From the NCBI RefSeq assembly GCF_000019225.1, contig NC_010995.1, forward strand, positions 3,604,501 to 3,668,500: a DNA stretch of 64,000 bases. The letters run 5' to 3'. Below are positions 18,229 to 26,647 of this stretch, piece by piece. The notes beneath the pieces are model-generated. The model was not told where the DNA came from, did not search any database, and was given only the letters and a program-made list of their open reading frames with translations. Positions within the stretch are counted from its first letter, which is position 1; the number at the start of each line of letters is the position of its first letter. Source of the DNA: Cellvibrio japonicus Ueda107. GTDB taxonomy: Bacteria; Pseudomonadota; Gammaproteobacteria; Pseudomonadales; Cellvibrionaceae. Position numbers and translations under genes: made by a program.

Positions 18229-19271
18229 GGCTGCCAATCCGCACGGTTGACCTTGAGGTGTGTCTCAAAGCCATTGCTGACATCAAAGCGGTGGATGCAA
18301 TTCACCACCTGGTAGCGCCCGGCAAAACGCGGTGAAACCCCCTGCAATAAAATGTCGCGCCCGGCGCGCAACCCCGCCTCGCCCTGTACCCGGACATCAC
18401 CGCTGACAAAGCGTTTGGCCGCGCGGTTGAAATGCGCCTCCGCCAGCTCGCTGGCCTCGCCGTTGGAACGGGCAAAGGGCTGGGGCACGATTTCTTCACC
18501 GTCCCAGCCCAGGCTGACCAGGGTATCGGCAGCGGTAGTGCCATCGGCACCCTGGCGCAGGCTATCGCTTTGGCGACTGATATCCTGGTCGGCATCCAGG
18601 TTGAAACCATTCACCCTGACTCGCAGCGGCTGGTGATTAAGGTCTGCAATCAGGCGCACCTTGAGTGCACTGTCCTGGGCACTGAGCTCCACAGGTTCCG
18701 GGTCTTCCTCCTCTTCGCGTGCGCGCAAGCGACCATCTTCCAGGCGCAAAGCAATATCCAGGCTGCCCGCCAGACGCAATACAAACGCCAGGTCACTTTC
18801 ATTGAGCTGGTGATAGGTTCCCTGGCTACTAGAGAGGCTCACATCAGCTTGCAAACCCGCCCCCCTTGCTATCTGCCCAATCACCTCATCCGGAGAAACA
18901 TCCTCATACACGTTGCTCTGGCGTTTGCGCGCCAGACGATGCAGCTTGTCCTGCGCCAGCAACACAACCTGGGGGGCCCCTTCCCCGTAGCGCTCCTCTA
19001 TGGCAGTCACCTCGCCTTTGAACAGCGATTTGGGATCATCATCCCCCATCAGCACTTCGATGCCAGCGCCCAGTCCTATCTGGCCAAAGCCGTAATCCAT
19101 CGCCGCATTGTCGCCCTGGGCAATCCAGTTAGTCGCAGTCAGCTCAGCGTGGGCCATACCGCTTAAAGGCAGGTTGATAACCAGGGCTGTCAGTGCCTGT
19201 TCCAGGTCAGCATTGGCCTCGCCATCCACGTGGATCTTGGGTCGGGTACTGACAAGTGCGGCATCGCTCAT
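18225..19271 (-). CDS. Baseplate hub protein, phage late control gpD/gp27-like
   Basis: This is a 348-residue protein of the phage late-control D / gp27 hub type. It contains PKIHVDGEANADLEQALTAL at the start, a FKGEVTAIEERYGEG strand pair, LAQDKLHRLARKRQSNVYED, and the typical DEVIGQIARGAGLQADVS block, followed by a late RFAGRYQVVNCIHRFD segment. This protein would join the tube to the spike. AAGGA lies six bases before the ATG. It overlaps the spike gene by four bases. The pair together equals the fused Afp8 protein. Confidence 0.85.
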   Translation of the reverse strand: MSDAALVSTRPKIHVDGEANADLEQALTALVINLPLSGMAHAELTATNWIAQGDNAAMDYGFGQIGLGAGIEVLMGDDDPKSLFKGEVTAIEERYGEGAPQVVLLAQDKLHRLARKRQSNVYEDVSPDEVIGQIARGAGLQADVSLSSSQGTYHQLNESDLAFVLRLAGSLDIALRLEDGRLRAREEEEDPEPVELSAQDSALKVRLIADLNHQPLRVRVNGFNLDADQDISRQSDSLRQGADGTTAADTLVSLGWDGEEIVPQPFARSNGEASELAEAHFNRAAKRFVSGDVRVQGEAGLRAGRDILLQGVSPRFAGRYQVVNCIHRFDVSNGFETHLKVNRADWQP

Positions 19272-19280
19272 GGGTAATCC

Positions 19281-19448
19281 TTAATCAAACTGCAAGCGGG
19301 CTTGCCGCTCCTGAATCAGGTTGAGTGTTTGCAATAATTCATATTCCGGTTGGGTGACCGGTGTTGCCCCCTGGGGTGCCTGGGCATGAATAGCCGGCAC
19401 CGGCTCCGGGGTAATGTCAGTGACGACTTCATTGATAACCACAGGCAT
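19281..19448 (-). CDS. DUF5908-like small eCIS protein (55 residues)
   Basis: This is a 55-codon frame between the Afp7-like and hub genes, with a strong AGGAGAGG ribosome binding site before its ATG and TAA at 19283-19281. The peptide begins MPVVINEVVTDITPEP and ends LLQTLNLIQERQARLQFD. The opening MP-V-I-x-E-V/L pattern, the length near 55 residues and the position match DUF5908, a small family found regularly in contractile-injection clusters. Its function is unknown. A helical C-terminus suggests a small structural or chaperone-like adaptor. The family assignment is by eye. Confidence 0.75.
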   Translation of the reverse strand: MPVVINEVVTDITPEPVPAIHAQAPQGATPVTQPEYELLQTLNLIQERQARLQFD

Positions 19449-19468
19449 AAACGCCTCTCCTTGCCGAA

Positions 19469-20620
19469 CTAATCAAATCCCAGGGACGCCTTGGCTTTCA
19501 GGCTGCCCCCACCAAAACCCAGGCGCACACTGGCTCCAGCCACCTGGCCCTGCTTTTTACCGGAGCGGCCGGGAACTTCTCCCGCCAGCAGCAACAAGCT
19601 ACCTGCCGTTAATCCACTGCATTCGCGGGTATTCACAGAAAAAGCGCCGGGAATGGAAGTCCCAAGGGATGAAGACGCCCCAAAGCGAAAAGCCGGTGGC
19701 GACAGATTGACACTGGCACTTGCAGCACTCAGGGATAGCCCTCCCACATTGGCACCGGCGCCAATCCCACCGCCGATGTTTCCACTTATAGAAGCAGCGG
19801 CCGAGAAGCTACCGCCCAGGGACAGGCCTGAACCCGCATTGGCACCAATCCCCAAGCCACCGCCCATGCCCAACCCGGCACTGGCCCCCATGCTTGCGCC
19901 TATGCCCACACTGCCGCCCACGCTACCTCCGAGATTGGCCCCCAGGGATGCGGATGCAGACATTCCCGGTACCGCCAAGCCATCACCACCGGGCATACGG
20001 GGCGATTCAACGCCGTTGTAGAGTGATGTATCACGCCAGTCCTTGGGATCATGACCTGCGTCAGACGCTGCCTGGTGAGGCGCGTCACTGCCACGCCCCA
20101 GGCGCGGGGTATTTTGTTTGGCCTTCTTGGCGGCATCTGATTCAAATTGAAAGCGGCTTTCACTCATCTTGATCGAAACCGTGGCACGTAACGGCATACC
20201 TTCCCTGGAGAAAAAATCGAGTGTCTCGTCGAAACTCTCCATAATTCCCACAAACTTGAAGCTGCCCCAGATAAACATGCAGCGCTTGGGCTTTGCATTC
20301 TTATCCCCGACCTTGTCGCACTTCATGAACTCATTGGCGATTTTCCCGGTGTACTGGCGCACATCCTCCAATTTCTTTTTGTCGCTTTCCGGTCCCATGC
20401 TGGTATCAAAAATCAACTCGACCGTTAGCGAGGAAGAACTTTTATCGACATACTGGGCCGCGCGACTATTACTGTTGCGCTGGTTTTCGCTGATAGAGTT
20501 GGCCAGGGTGACTTTAAGGCTGGCCGGGTTGAACATCACCGTCACCGGATCGCCGGTGCGCTCGGGGCGATCAATCTCTCCCTTCACGTGGTACAACTTG
20601 GCTTTTTCAATTTCGCTCAT
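19469..20620 (-). CDS. CIS tube-initiator/adaptor protein (Afp7-like) with a Gly/Ser/Ala-rich C-terminal region
   Basis: This is a 383-residue protein. Residues 1-160 match the CIS tube-associated N-terminal domain: TVMFNPASLKVTLANS, SSSLTVELIFDTS, FIWGSFKFVGIMESFDETLDFF and GMPLRATVSIKM. Afp7 homologues normally carry a LysM domain after this part. Here I see none. Instead residues about 210-310 form a low-complexity stretch of Gly, Ala, Ser and Leu in which GASASLG- and GLGMGGGL-type units recur. It probably caps the tube at the hub side. The gene follows the second tube gene in the expected order. Confidence 0.78.
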   Translation of the reverse strand: MSEIEKAKLYHVKGEIDRPERTGDPVTVMFNPASLKVTLANSISENQRNSNSRAAQYVDKSSSSLTVELIFDTSMGPESDKKKLEDVRQYTGKIANEFMKCDKVGDKNAKPKRCMFIWGSFKFVGIMESFDETLDFFSREGMPLRATVSIKMSESRFQFESDAAKKAKQNTPRLGRGSDAPHQAASDAGHDPKDWRDTSLYNGVESPRMPGGDGLAVPGMSASASLGANLGGSVGGSVGIGASMGASAGLGMGGGLGIGANAGSGLSLGGSFSAAASISGNIGGGIGAGANVGGLSLSAASASVNLSPPAFRFGASSSLGTSIPGAFSVNTRECSGLTAGSLLLLAGEVPGRSGKKQGQVAGASVRLGFGGGSLKAKASLGFD

Positions 20621-20639
20621 GGTTGCTCACTTCGCCCGG

Positions 20640-21110
20640 CTAACCCGTGGCGGTCTCCAGCATCAGGCTTTCATGGATCAGGGTAATTTCCTCAATAGCC
20701 ACCTGGCTGGCAGTAGAGGACAAATCGGGGCCTTTAAAACGGGTGGGTAATACGTTTTCCAACGCCCAGACCATCACTGGCTTGGGCTGGCCATTGCCAT
20801 CCATCTCACTGCCCAGCACTTTGATCGTGCCATGCAAGCGGTAACCGTAGCTTTGCCCACGCGTTACCGCATCAAACCAGGCCCACAGGTCATCCAAACG
20901 GGTCACCCCGCGCTTGAGCACCAGAGGGGTAAAACGGGTTTGTCCCACCCGCTGGATTTCGCCCCAGTTGCGCCCGCCCTCCTGGATAGCGCGCGGTTCC
21001 ATGGTCACTTCCAGCCCGGTGACCTCGCTGAAATAACCGCGACAGAGCAACTCTTTCTTGTTGCGCTCATAAAGGCTCACTTCAAAGCGAAAGGGAATAA
21101 ATTCAGCCAC
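20640..21110 (-). CDS. Tail tube protein, second copy (gp19 family, Afp5-like)
   Basis: The protein has 156 residues from a GTG start. I chose this start because a near-perfect GGAGG lies eight bases upstream and the product then begins VAEFIPFRFEVSLYER. That aligns with the MAE start of the other tube protein. Longer starts at 21146 (ATG) or 21158 (TTG) have no ribosome binding site. Family features are FSEVTGLEVTMEPRAIQEGG, VLKRGVTRLDDLWAWF and a conserved C-terminal IEEITLIHESL. The GTG overlaps the stop of the preceding sheath-like gene. It probably forms the distal tube ring near the baseplate. Confidence 0.85.
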   Translation of the reverse strand: MAEFIPFRFEVSLYERNKKELLCRGYFSEVTGLEVTMEPRAIQEGGRNWGEIQRVGQTRFTPLVLKRGVTRLDDLWAWFDAVTRGQSYGYRLHGTIKVLGSEMDGNGQPKPVMVWALENVLPTRFKGPDLSSTASQVAIEEITLIHESLMLETATG

Positions 21111-22668
21111 GGCCCGTTCCTCCCAAGCCTGCACTCCATTCGCCATCGCGATTAACAAAGGTGATGATTAATTTATCGATGGGATAGGCCGGGGCAATCT
21201 CGATATCAAACGCAATCACATTTTCCTGCCGGCTGGCGCGCTGGATACGAAAGGCATCGCGGTAACTGGCGCCGCGCAGGGCACCGGCGCGATACAGGTC
21301 GCGGAAAAAACCTTCCAATACCAATTGCGGACGCGGATCATCCGGATCCAGGTTAAACACCAGGTGCTCGCCCAGTTCGCGCAACTCGCGCATCAGGTAA
21401 CCGAGGAAGCGCACAACTTCTGCCGAACACAGCCCATTCAAGCGCGCGCTGTAATTGGCGGGAACATTAGGACTGTTTTCCACCGGCAGGAGGTAATCAT
21501 CGCGATGCAGCGCAGGAACCAGCAAACGCTCATCATCAAGCTTGAGCCGCCCCGCTTTGTAGTGGATCACGCCAATCCCCGGTTGCTCGCGCAGGCGCAG
21601 GGTGGTTTGCATATCCACCGGCGGAAAAGGCTGGGCTTGTGATACCAATGCGCGCGGCGCTACCGAGCGCCAGGGCCCCAGCTCGGCACTGTTGGCTGCA
21701 ATAGCACCGGCAATAACACCGGCGGGACTAAACAGGCGCTGATTAAGGCGCAAGTAGGGGAAAATCAGTTGTAATTGCCGCAGCAAATGCGCGCCCTTGT
21801 TGACTCGCGCCTGCCCGAGCAGGTTTAAGGCATCCACATCCGCGGCCGGACTGGCCAGGCTGGCGCTGTAGCTCAGCGGTAATGTCAGCAGGCACTGGAT
21901 ATCCGGCCGGTAGCGACTGATCAGTGCCAGCAGGCGACGCACAACATCCATCAGGGGCTGGACAGGCACATCCGCTACAATTTCCGAACTGTAGCGGCGC
22001 TCCCTGTGACCGTCGTCCAGCAAACTGCCCAAGGGTAAAAACGTCGGTTTGGGATTGGCCAGGCGTTTGCGCTGGATATCCGGTAATTGCGCCGGTATCT
22101 GCAAACGCTCAAGATCGGGCATGGCCACCAGCGCAAGCTGGTTAAGTACCAGCAGACACGCCACGCCACGCAGTTGATTGACCTCCAGCAGCGACACATT
22201 GCCTTCCGGCAGGAAACCGTCAGCCCCCTCTGCTTCGGGTACACGCACCAGCCAGAGTTTTTCACCACCATTTGCAAAAAAATCATCGACCGCCTGTGGC
22301 AACCAGGCATGGTTACCCGCTAACTGGCTGCTGTAAGCGGTTGGCGTGGTGCGCGCCTGCGGAAAAATATCGTCAAACTCGGCCGTGGAATGCAGGGGAA
22401 TGGGCAAATGCGATACCGCCAGATCCAAAGCATCCAGGGCCGCCTCCCGATCCTCCGCCAGCGCCAGATCGGCAACACAGGCATAAAGTTGCCTGAGGCG
22501 ATCGCCATAACCCGCCGCGTGAATATCGGCCAGGGTTGGCTCCAGCGCTAATAACCGCTCAATGCGTACCCGCCCCGGGCAATGGCCGAGTATACCCACC
22601 TCCAGCAGCGCCGTGCGGCGAGCGGGAGGGCGGGGATTAAGCTGAATACGTGCGCCGAGGAAATCCAT
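21103..22668 (-). CDS. Divergent second sheath-like protein
   Basis: This 521-residue protein is only weakly like a contractile sheath. Sheath landmarks can be followed: DFFANGGEKLWLVRVPE near residue 128, then FSPAGVIAGAIAANSAELG, where normal sheaths have a GVYA-type turn, and YRAGALRGASYRDAFRI near the C-terminus, where sheath proteins have a G-x-T-x-x-E-A-F strand. The N-terminal 60 residues lack the usual PGVFVEE start. Afp encodes three sheath proteins (Afp2-4), so a second sheath for the baseplate-proximal ring fits. It lies between the two tube genes, as accessory sheath genes often do. Confidence 0.65.
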   Translation of the reverse strand: MDFLGARIQLNPRPPARRTALLEVGILGHCPGRVRIERLLALEPTLADIHAAGYGDRLRQLYACVADLALAEDREAALDALDLAVSHLPIPLHSTAEFDDIFPQARTTPTAYSSQLAGNHAWLPQAVDDFFANGGEKLWLVRVPEAEGADGFLPEGNVSLLEVNQLRGVACLLVLNQLALVAMPDLERLQIPAQLPDIQRKRLANPKPTFLPLGSLLDDGHRERRYSSEIVADVPVQPLMDVVRRLLALISRYRPDIQCLLTLPLSYSASLASPAADVDALNLLGQARVNKGAHLLRQLQLIFPYLRLNQRLFSPAGVIAGAIAANSAELGPWRSVAPRALVSQAQPFPPVDMQTTLRLREQPGIGVIHYKAGRLKLDDERLLVPALHRDDYLLPVENSPNVPANYSARLNGLCSAEVVRFLGYLMRELRELGEHLVFNLDPDDPRPQLVLEGFFRDLYRAGALRGASYRDAFRIQRASRQENVIAFDIEIAPAYPIDKLIITFVNRDGEWSAGLGGTGRG

Positions 22669-22706
22669 GCGATACCTGCCTGATCAATGACCTTATCGAA
22701 TCCGGA

Positions 22707-23168
22707 TTACTCCTGTTCGATATGCTCCACTGCCAACACCAGCTCCTCGATGGCCACATCATTGCCACCCTTGGCGGTCAGGGTCGGGCCAGTCCATTTA
22801 ATGGGCATGGCACCAATCAACTTCCAGGTCACCACAGCAGACGCATTGCTAGGATTTTCATCCTTCAATTTGATCTGCACCGTGCGCTTGGCATTCACAT
22901 CGCCCTGGCGAACCTGTTGCAACCAATCGTAGATATTGCTCGCGCCAATGACGCCACGCTTCAGGGTGACATCACCCGCCTTGGTAATCGCCGGGATCTT
23001 GGTAACGTAATTGGTTTTGGCATTGCCATTGCGATACTCGGCAATCGTCACCTCGGCATTGAGCCCGGACACCTCGGAAAAACCGCCCAATACAGTGGCT
23101 TCACTGCTATCGCCCAGGTTCACCAGGTAATTAAAAACGCTATAGGGTGTTTCGCGTAATTCGGCCAT
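22707..23168 (-). CDS. Tail tube protein, main copy (gp19 family, Afp1-like)
   Basis: This 153-residue protein is of the T4 gp19-like tube family. It starts MAELRETPYSVFNYLVNLGD and contains GFSEVSGLNAEVTIAEYRNG, DVTLKRGVIGASNIYDWL and the C-terminal VAIEELVLAVEHIE strand. It polymerises into the inner tube that the sheath drives forward. GAGGAC lies close before the ATG. The gene follows the sheath gene directly, which is the standard sheath-tube order, and it is probably the abundant tube subunit. It is clearly paralogous to the 156-residue tube protein further down. Confidence 0.92.
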   Translation of the reverse strand: MAELRETPYSVFNYLVNLGDSSEATVLGGFSEVSGLNAEVTIAEYRNGNAKTNYVTKIPAITKAGDVTLKRGVIGASNIYDWLQQVRQGDVNAKRTVQIKLKDENPSNASAVVTWKLIGAMPIKWTGPTLTAKGGNDVAIEELVLAVEHIEQE

Positions 23169-23211
23169 GAATCTTGTCCTCTGTTCAATGGATTAAGGAT
23201 GTCGGTATTGA

Positions 23212-24795
23212 TCAGGCATCTGCCGTTTTCTGGCCGATACGGAAGATCACAAACTCGGCCGGCTTGAGCGGGGCAACCCCGATCTCGCACACCAGGCGAC
23301 CGTTATCCAAATCGTTCTGGGTCATGGTGCTGCGATCGCAACGGACGAAATAGGCAGCCTTGGGTGTTGGGCCCAACAGGCGACCGTTAAACCATTCGTT
23401 GTAGAGGAAATCCTCCACGGTCGTACGCACATTGCTCCACAAACGTTCGCCATTGGGCTCAAACACCACCCATTGGGTAGATTTTTCAATAGAGCGTTCG
23501 AGATAGAGGAAATAGCGACGCACATTGACGTATTTCCATTCAGGATCGCTGGCAAGGGTTCTGCCCCCCCACACGCGATGGCCGCGGCCGGGGAAGGAGC
23601 GCAGGCAGTTAATCCCTTCCGGGTTGAGCAACTCCTGCTGGAAGCGATTGATATCCTGCGCAAATCCCAGTGCACCGATTACCGGTTCATTGGCCGGCGC
23701 TTTGTGCACGCCGCGCTGCACATCGGTATTGGCATAGACACCGGCGATAAACCCGGCGGGAGGAACATTAATCGTGGTGCGCTGCCCACTGGGATCAGAT
23801 GCCACTACCCAGGGGTAATACAGGGCCAGGCGCGAATCATCAAACTCCGAGCGGAACTCGCGCACTTCACCCACCGACATGCCTTCACGCGCATCGACAA
23901 TACCGACGCGATAACGCATTTTGCGGCAGTGCTTTTGCATCTCAACCACAATCGCCTGGTGATTGGTTTCATCCGCGGCGGCGGCAGGCGCTAACACAAT
24001 CGCAATATCTTCGATGTCTTCCAGTGCGGCAAAACCAATGCTGCCGTTGACTTCATCGGTTATGCCGGCGTAATCAGCCGCATCCGGCGCATCGCCATCG
24101 CTGCCACCGGTCAGGTGAATTAAATAACGTGCACCGGTGAGTGGATTGTCTTCCGCACTGGCCGCATCGTCATCAAACAATGCCGTCAGTGCCGCCACCA
24201 CCTCTGCCTCCGTGTCTGCCGACACAGTTGCACTGACCGGACTGCTCAGGGCATCACTGCGGCGCGCAGGATTTGCAGCCAGCACACTGCCGAGGCTGCG
24301 CGGCCCGGTCGGCGCGACTGAAATATTGCTGTAGGTGTAAATCACTTCACCGTTGGAAATGACATCCAAATCAAAATCGGTTGGATCCGTTCCCGTCACC
24401 GGCGAGCGCCAGTGCACTTCCAGGGTGTAATTGCTTTGCGCACCGGGGAAACGCGCCGTAAACACCAGGTCATCGTTATCCGCCGAGGTAGCGGCCTCCG
24501 GGGTTCCGCCGGCGATACGGGCCACAAACAACTTGCTGCCACCGCCATCGAAAAACGCCTTGGCCGCAATCGCCGTGTGGTTGAGCACCGTGTCGGTACC
24601 CAGGGTCAAATCGCGGGCATCACCATAAACGCGCACAAAGTCAGCGAAGCTGGTGAGCAACTCCGGTTTGCCGCGCAAGGGCCCGGTGCGCGTCGGGCCA
24701 ACCAACCCCGCTACACTGGTACCCACGCCCTCGATGGATTTCGCGCGGTAACTTACTTCTTCTACAAACACTCCGGGAGCCAGATATTCGGGCAT
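23212..24795 (-). CDS. Contractile tail sheath protein (Afp2/3-like)
   Basis: This is a 527-residue sheath protein with canonical features: start EYLAPGVFVEEVSYRAKSIE, the TSVAGLVGPTRTGP block, then AAKAFFDGGGSKLFVARI, the PPAGFIAGVYANTDVQRGV motif near residue 350, and near the end WKYVNVRRYFLYLERSIEK and NEWFNGRLLGPTPKAAYFVR. An additional acidic domain at about residues 90-260 is inserted as in many eCIS sheaths. It forms the contracting outer tube. GAGGAGG before the ATG is the strongest ribosome binding site in the operon, which fits high expression. Confidence 0.95.
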   Translation of the reverse strand: MPEYLAPGVFVEEVSYRAKSIEGVGTSVAGLVGPTRTGPLRGKPELLTSFADFVRVYGDARDLTLGTDTVLNHTAIAAKAFFDGGGSKLFVARIAGGTPEAATSADNDDLVFTARFPGAQSNYTLEVHWRSPVTGTDPTDFDLDVISNGEVIYTYSNISVAPTGPRSLGSVLAANPARRSDALSSPVSATVSADTEAEVVAALTALFDDDAASAEDNPLTGARYLIHLTGGSDGDAPDAADYAGITDEVNGSIGFAALEDIEDIAIVLAPAAAADETNHQAIVVEMQKHCRKMRYRVGIVDAREGMSVGEVREFRSEFDDSRLALYYPWVVASDPSGQRTTINVPPAGFIAGVYANTDVQRGVHKAPANEPVIGALGFAQDINRFQQELLNPEGINCLRSFPGRGHRVWGGRTLASDPEWKYVNVRRYFLYLERSIEKSTQWVVFEPNGERLWSNVRTTVEDFLYNEWFNGRLLGPTPKAAYFVRCDRSTMTQNDLDNGRLVCEIGVAPLKPAEFVIFRIGQKTADA

Positions 24796-24837
24796 GGTTT
24801 CCTCCTCATGCTCACCTGTTGGTGATGTCAGTCAATG

Positions 24838-25653
24838 TCAGACGGTTTGTACTGCAATAAAAGTTTTGTTAGCGGATTGAAGTCGCTGATGGAGCGCCGG
24901 CCTCACCGTTAACGACTGGTCTTGGGAAAAACTGTCTTGCTGGGTAAAGGATTCAAGCGCAAGTGCAGGCAATTCACCCACGGCTACCGGGGTATCCACC
25001 GTCGCGGCAGGATTACCCAGGATTCGCAAGCTGGCGTTGTAGTGTGTGGTGCCCTGTGGCAATGGCGGCAGGCGATCCAGTGCAATACGAAAATCGCCTT
25101 TGGCATCGGTTTGCGCGCGATAGGTTTGGGTTTGGCTTAACCCCAACGCCACCTCCAGTTCTAACAGGCCCCATAGCAACGGGGCCAGTGAAGAGGCCAT
25201 GGATACACGCCCAAACAACACCCCACCTGCTCCCGGCCTCACCCCCAAAGGCGAGGGATAAAGCACAACGGGCTGGCCATTACCGGCGCCGAGCGACGCC
25301 TCGAAAGCCGCCGGGTTGTAGCGCCCGCGCGGGTCGCTCACTTCGCCACGAACCACTAGCGGTGGCTGTACCGGCCGGGCGCGCTGGGCTTCGTTGGCAA
25401 CACCCTCATGCATGTCTTCAACCGGTGTTTGCCAAAATGCGGTTTTACCCAGTGAATGCAAAAATTTCAGGCTGCGCGGTTTTTGGGTGAAACGGATAGC
25501 CAGGGGAATATCGATACGGGCCATGGCACTGGCCTGCTCTGCCGACGCGCCATCCAGCCAGTAAATAACATCGCTGGAATGCAGGAGATTGGTTTCCAAT
25601 ACCCGCACATGGTTGGCGTCAGCCAGTTCAAATTCGTCAGTCTCATCCGTCAT
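24838..25653 (-). CDS. eCIS-associated protein with carboxypeptidase-regulatory-like region
   Basis: This is a 271-residue protein. A central part (about residues 98-215) looks like a carboxypeptidase-regulatory or Ig-like beta-sandwich: VVRGEVSDPRGRYNPAAFE, FGRVSMASSLAPLLWGLLEL and AQTDAKGDFRIALDRLPPLP. The DAKGDFR turn is typical of that fold. Such proteins are common next to the DUF4255 gene in eCIS operons. The N-terminal 90 residues include a hydrophobic strand set (IDIPLAIRFTQKPRSLKFL). No signal peptide is seen. The role is unknown; it may be a cap-proximal or surface decoration protein. Confidence 0.6.
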   Translation of the reverse strand: MTDETDEFELADANHVRVLETNLLHSSDVIYWLDGASAEQASAMARIDIPLAIRFTQKPRSLKFLHSLGKTAFWQTPVEDMHEGVANEAQRARPVQPPLVVRGEVSDPRGRYNPAAFEASLGAGNGQPVVLYPSPLGVRPGAGGVLFGRVSMASSLAPLLWGLLELEVALGLSQTQTYRAQTDAKGDFRIALDRLPPLPQGTTHYNASLRILGNPAATVDTPVAVGELPALALESFTQQDSFSQDQSLTVRPALHQRLQSANKTFIAVQTV

Positions 25654-25702
25654 CGTTTATCTGCTCAAAAATCCTGTTACAGAACTATTCGTTCACACAC
25701 GG

Positions 25703-26317
25703 TTATTCACGTGGCAGTGCCACAGACTCCGCGACGCCCGTGGGGAAAATCCGCGAAACCACCGCCGGCCCCTCTGTCATCTGCGCATTGAGCCGCAAAC
25801 GCAGCGTGCGAATGACATAGGGCATGCTCAGCGTAAAACTCACCTTGAGCGCATCCCAAATGCGCAGCATGTCCTCATTGGTTATTTCATCCGGCGCTAT
25901 GGTAAGAATTTCCTTCGCCGTCCAGCTGTCGTCGTATTCCGTCAAGTGCGAGGCATCCATGCGCGACTCGTTTGCCAATGCGGTCATCGCCCAGGCCAAC
26001 AGATCTGCCTCTATGCTGGCGCTGCCACCTGATGCCATCAGCAGCAGATGCAAATTCACCGGCAACTCGGGGGCAGGTCCTGTATTTTTGTCGGTGCCCT
26101 GGGGTGAAAAAAAGCGACTGCGACCATGGGGATCTATCGCCAGGCGATGCAAATAAATACCCAGGTAGTTGCCTGTTTGCGCATCGGCAATGGTGTTACT
26201 GCCAAACAATTTGACAGAGGCATTAACACCGCCGGCACGCAACTCCGGTGGCATACGCGTTGTTAAAAAATGCTCAAGACTGAGCAGCACACCGTTAACG
26301 GCCCGGTAAGATGCCAC
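25703..26317 (-). CDS. DUF4255 protein, tail-terminator/cap candidate (Afp16/Pvc16-like)
   Basis: This 204-residue protein has the DUF4255 (Pvc16 N-terminal) pattern. It starts ASYRAVNGVLLSLEHFL, has GNYLGIYLHRLAIDPHGRSR, then LPVNLHLLLMASG, and WDALKVSFTLSMPYVIRTLRL near the end. Afp16-type proteins cap the distal end of the tube and end length growth. The start is GTG, supported by GAGGA seven bases upstream. The end of the previous gene lies only three bases before it. It is the second gene after the sigma-54 promoter. Confidence 0.85.
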   Translation of the reverse strand: MASYRAVNGVLLSLEHFLTTRMPPELRAGGVNASVKLFGSNTIADAQTGNYLGIYLHRLAIDPHGRSRFFSPQGTDKNTGPAPELPVNLHLLLMASGGSASIEADLLAWAMTALANESRMDASHLTEYDDSWTAKEILTIAPDEITNEDMLRIWDALKVSFTLSMPYVIRTLRLRLNAQMTEGPAVVSRIFPTGVAESVALPRE

Positions 26318-26320
26318 CTG

Positions 26321-26647
26321 TTATTCCTCATCAATGTTGCGGTTGTTCCCTTGTGCCGGAGGATGGACTGTTGCAGCATCGTTCACGCTCGCATCCGACA
26401 ACCTGGCGCTGTAAAGCAACTCGCCGTCCGGCAGTTGCCGTGCATTCACCACCCCCTGGTCACAGAGGTATTCCATCGCCAATGCCACGCGCCGTTCACT
26501 TTCCTGCAAGCGCTGCCGCATGATCCACCAGCGCGCTATTCCTTCAACCGTATCGGCTACCTGGGGGCGCTCACGTAAATAGGTGGCGATCTCTTCAGCG
26601 AGTTCCCGCACTTCAGCCTGTAGCTCATTGCTATCGTTCTGCACCAT
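26321..26647 (-). CDS. Small eCIS protein, first gene of the operon, winged-helix-like
   Basis: This 108-residue protein is mostly helical. It begins MVQNDSNELQAEVRELAEEI and continues with a part that resembles a winged-helix fold: VEGIARWWIMRQRLQESERR, then VALAMEYLCDQGVVNARQL and the short hairpin DGELLYSARL. Proteins of this size and pattern are often the first gene in front of DUF4255 in eCIS operons. It may be regulatory or structural. AAGGAC lies just before the ATG. The sigma-54 promoter lies about 95 bases upstream, giving an 80-90-base leader. Confidence 0.55.
   Translation of the reverse strand: MVQNDSNELQAEVRELAEEIATYLRERPQVADTVEGIARWWIMRQRLQESERRVALAMEYLCDQGVVNARQLPDGELLYSARLSDASVNDAATVHPPAQGNNRNIDEE

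Noticed and set aside
195..26647. Interpretation as a Myoviridae-like prophage
   Set aside because: No capsid, portal, terminase, integrase, repressor or lysis genes are present, and the AAA+ ATPase and DUF4255 genes are eCIS hallmarks.
195..26647. Interpretation as a type VI secretion system
   Set aside because: No TssJ, TssL, TssM or ClpV gene is present. The ATPase has a single AAA+ module.
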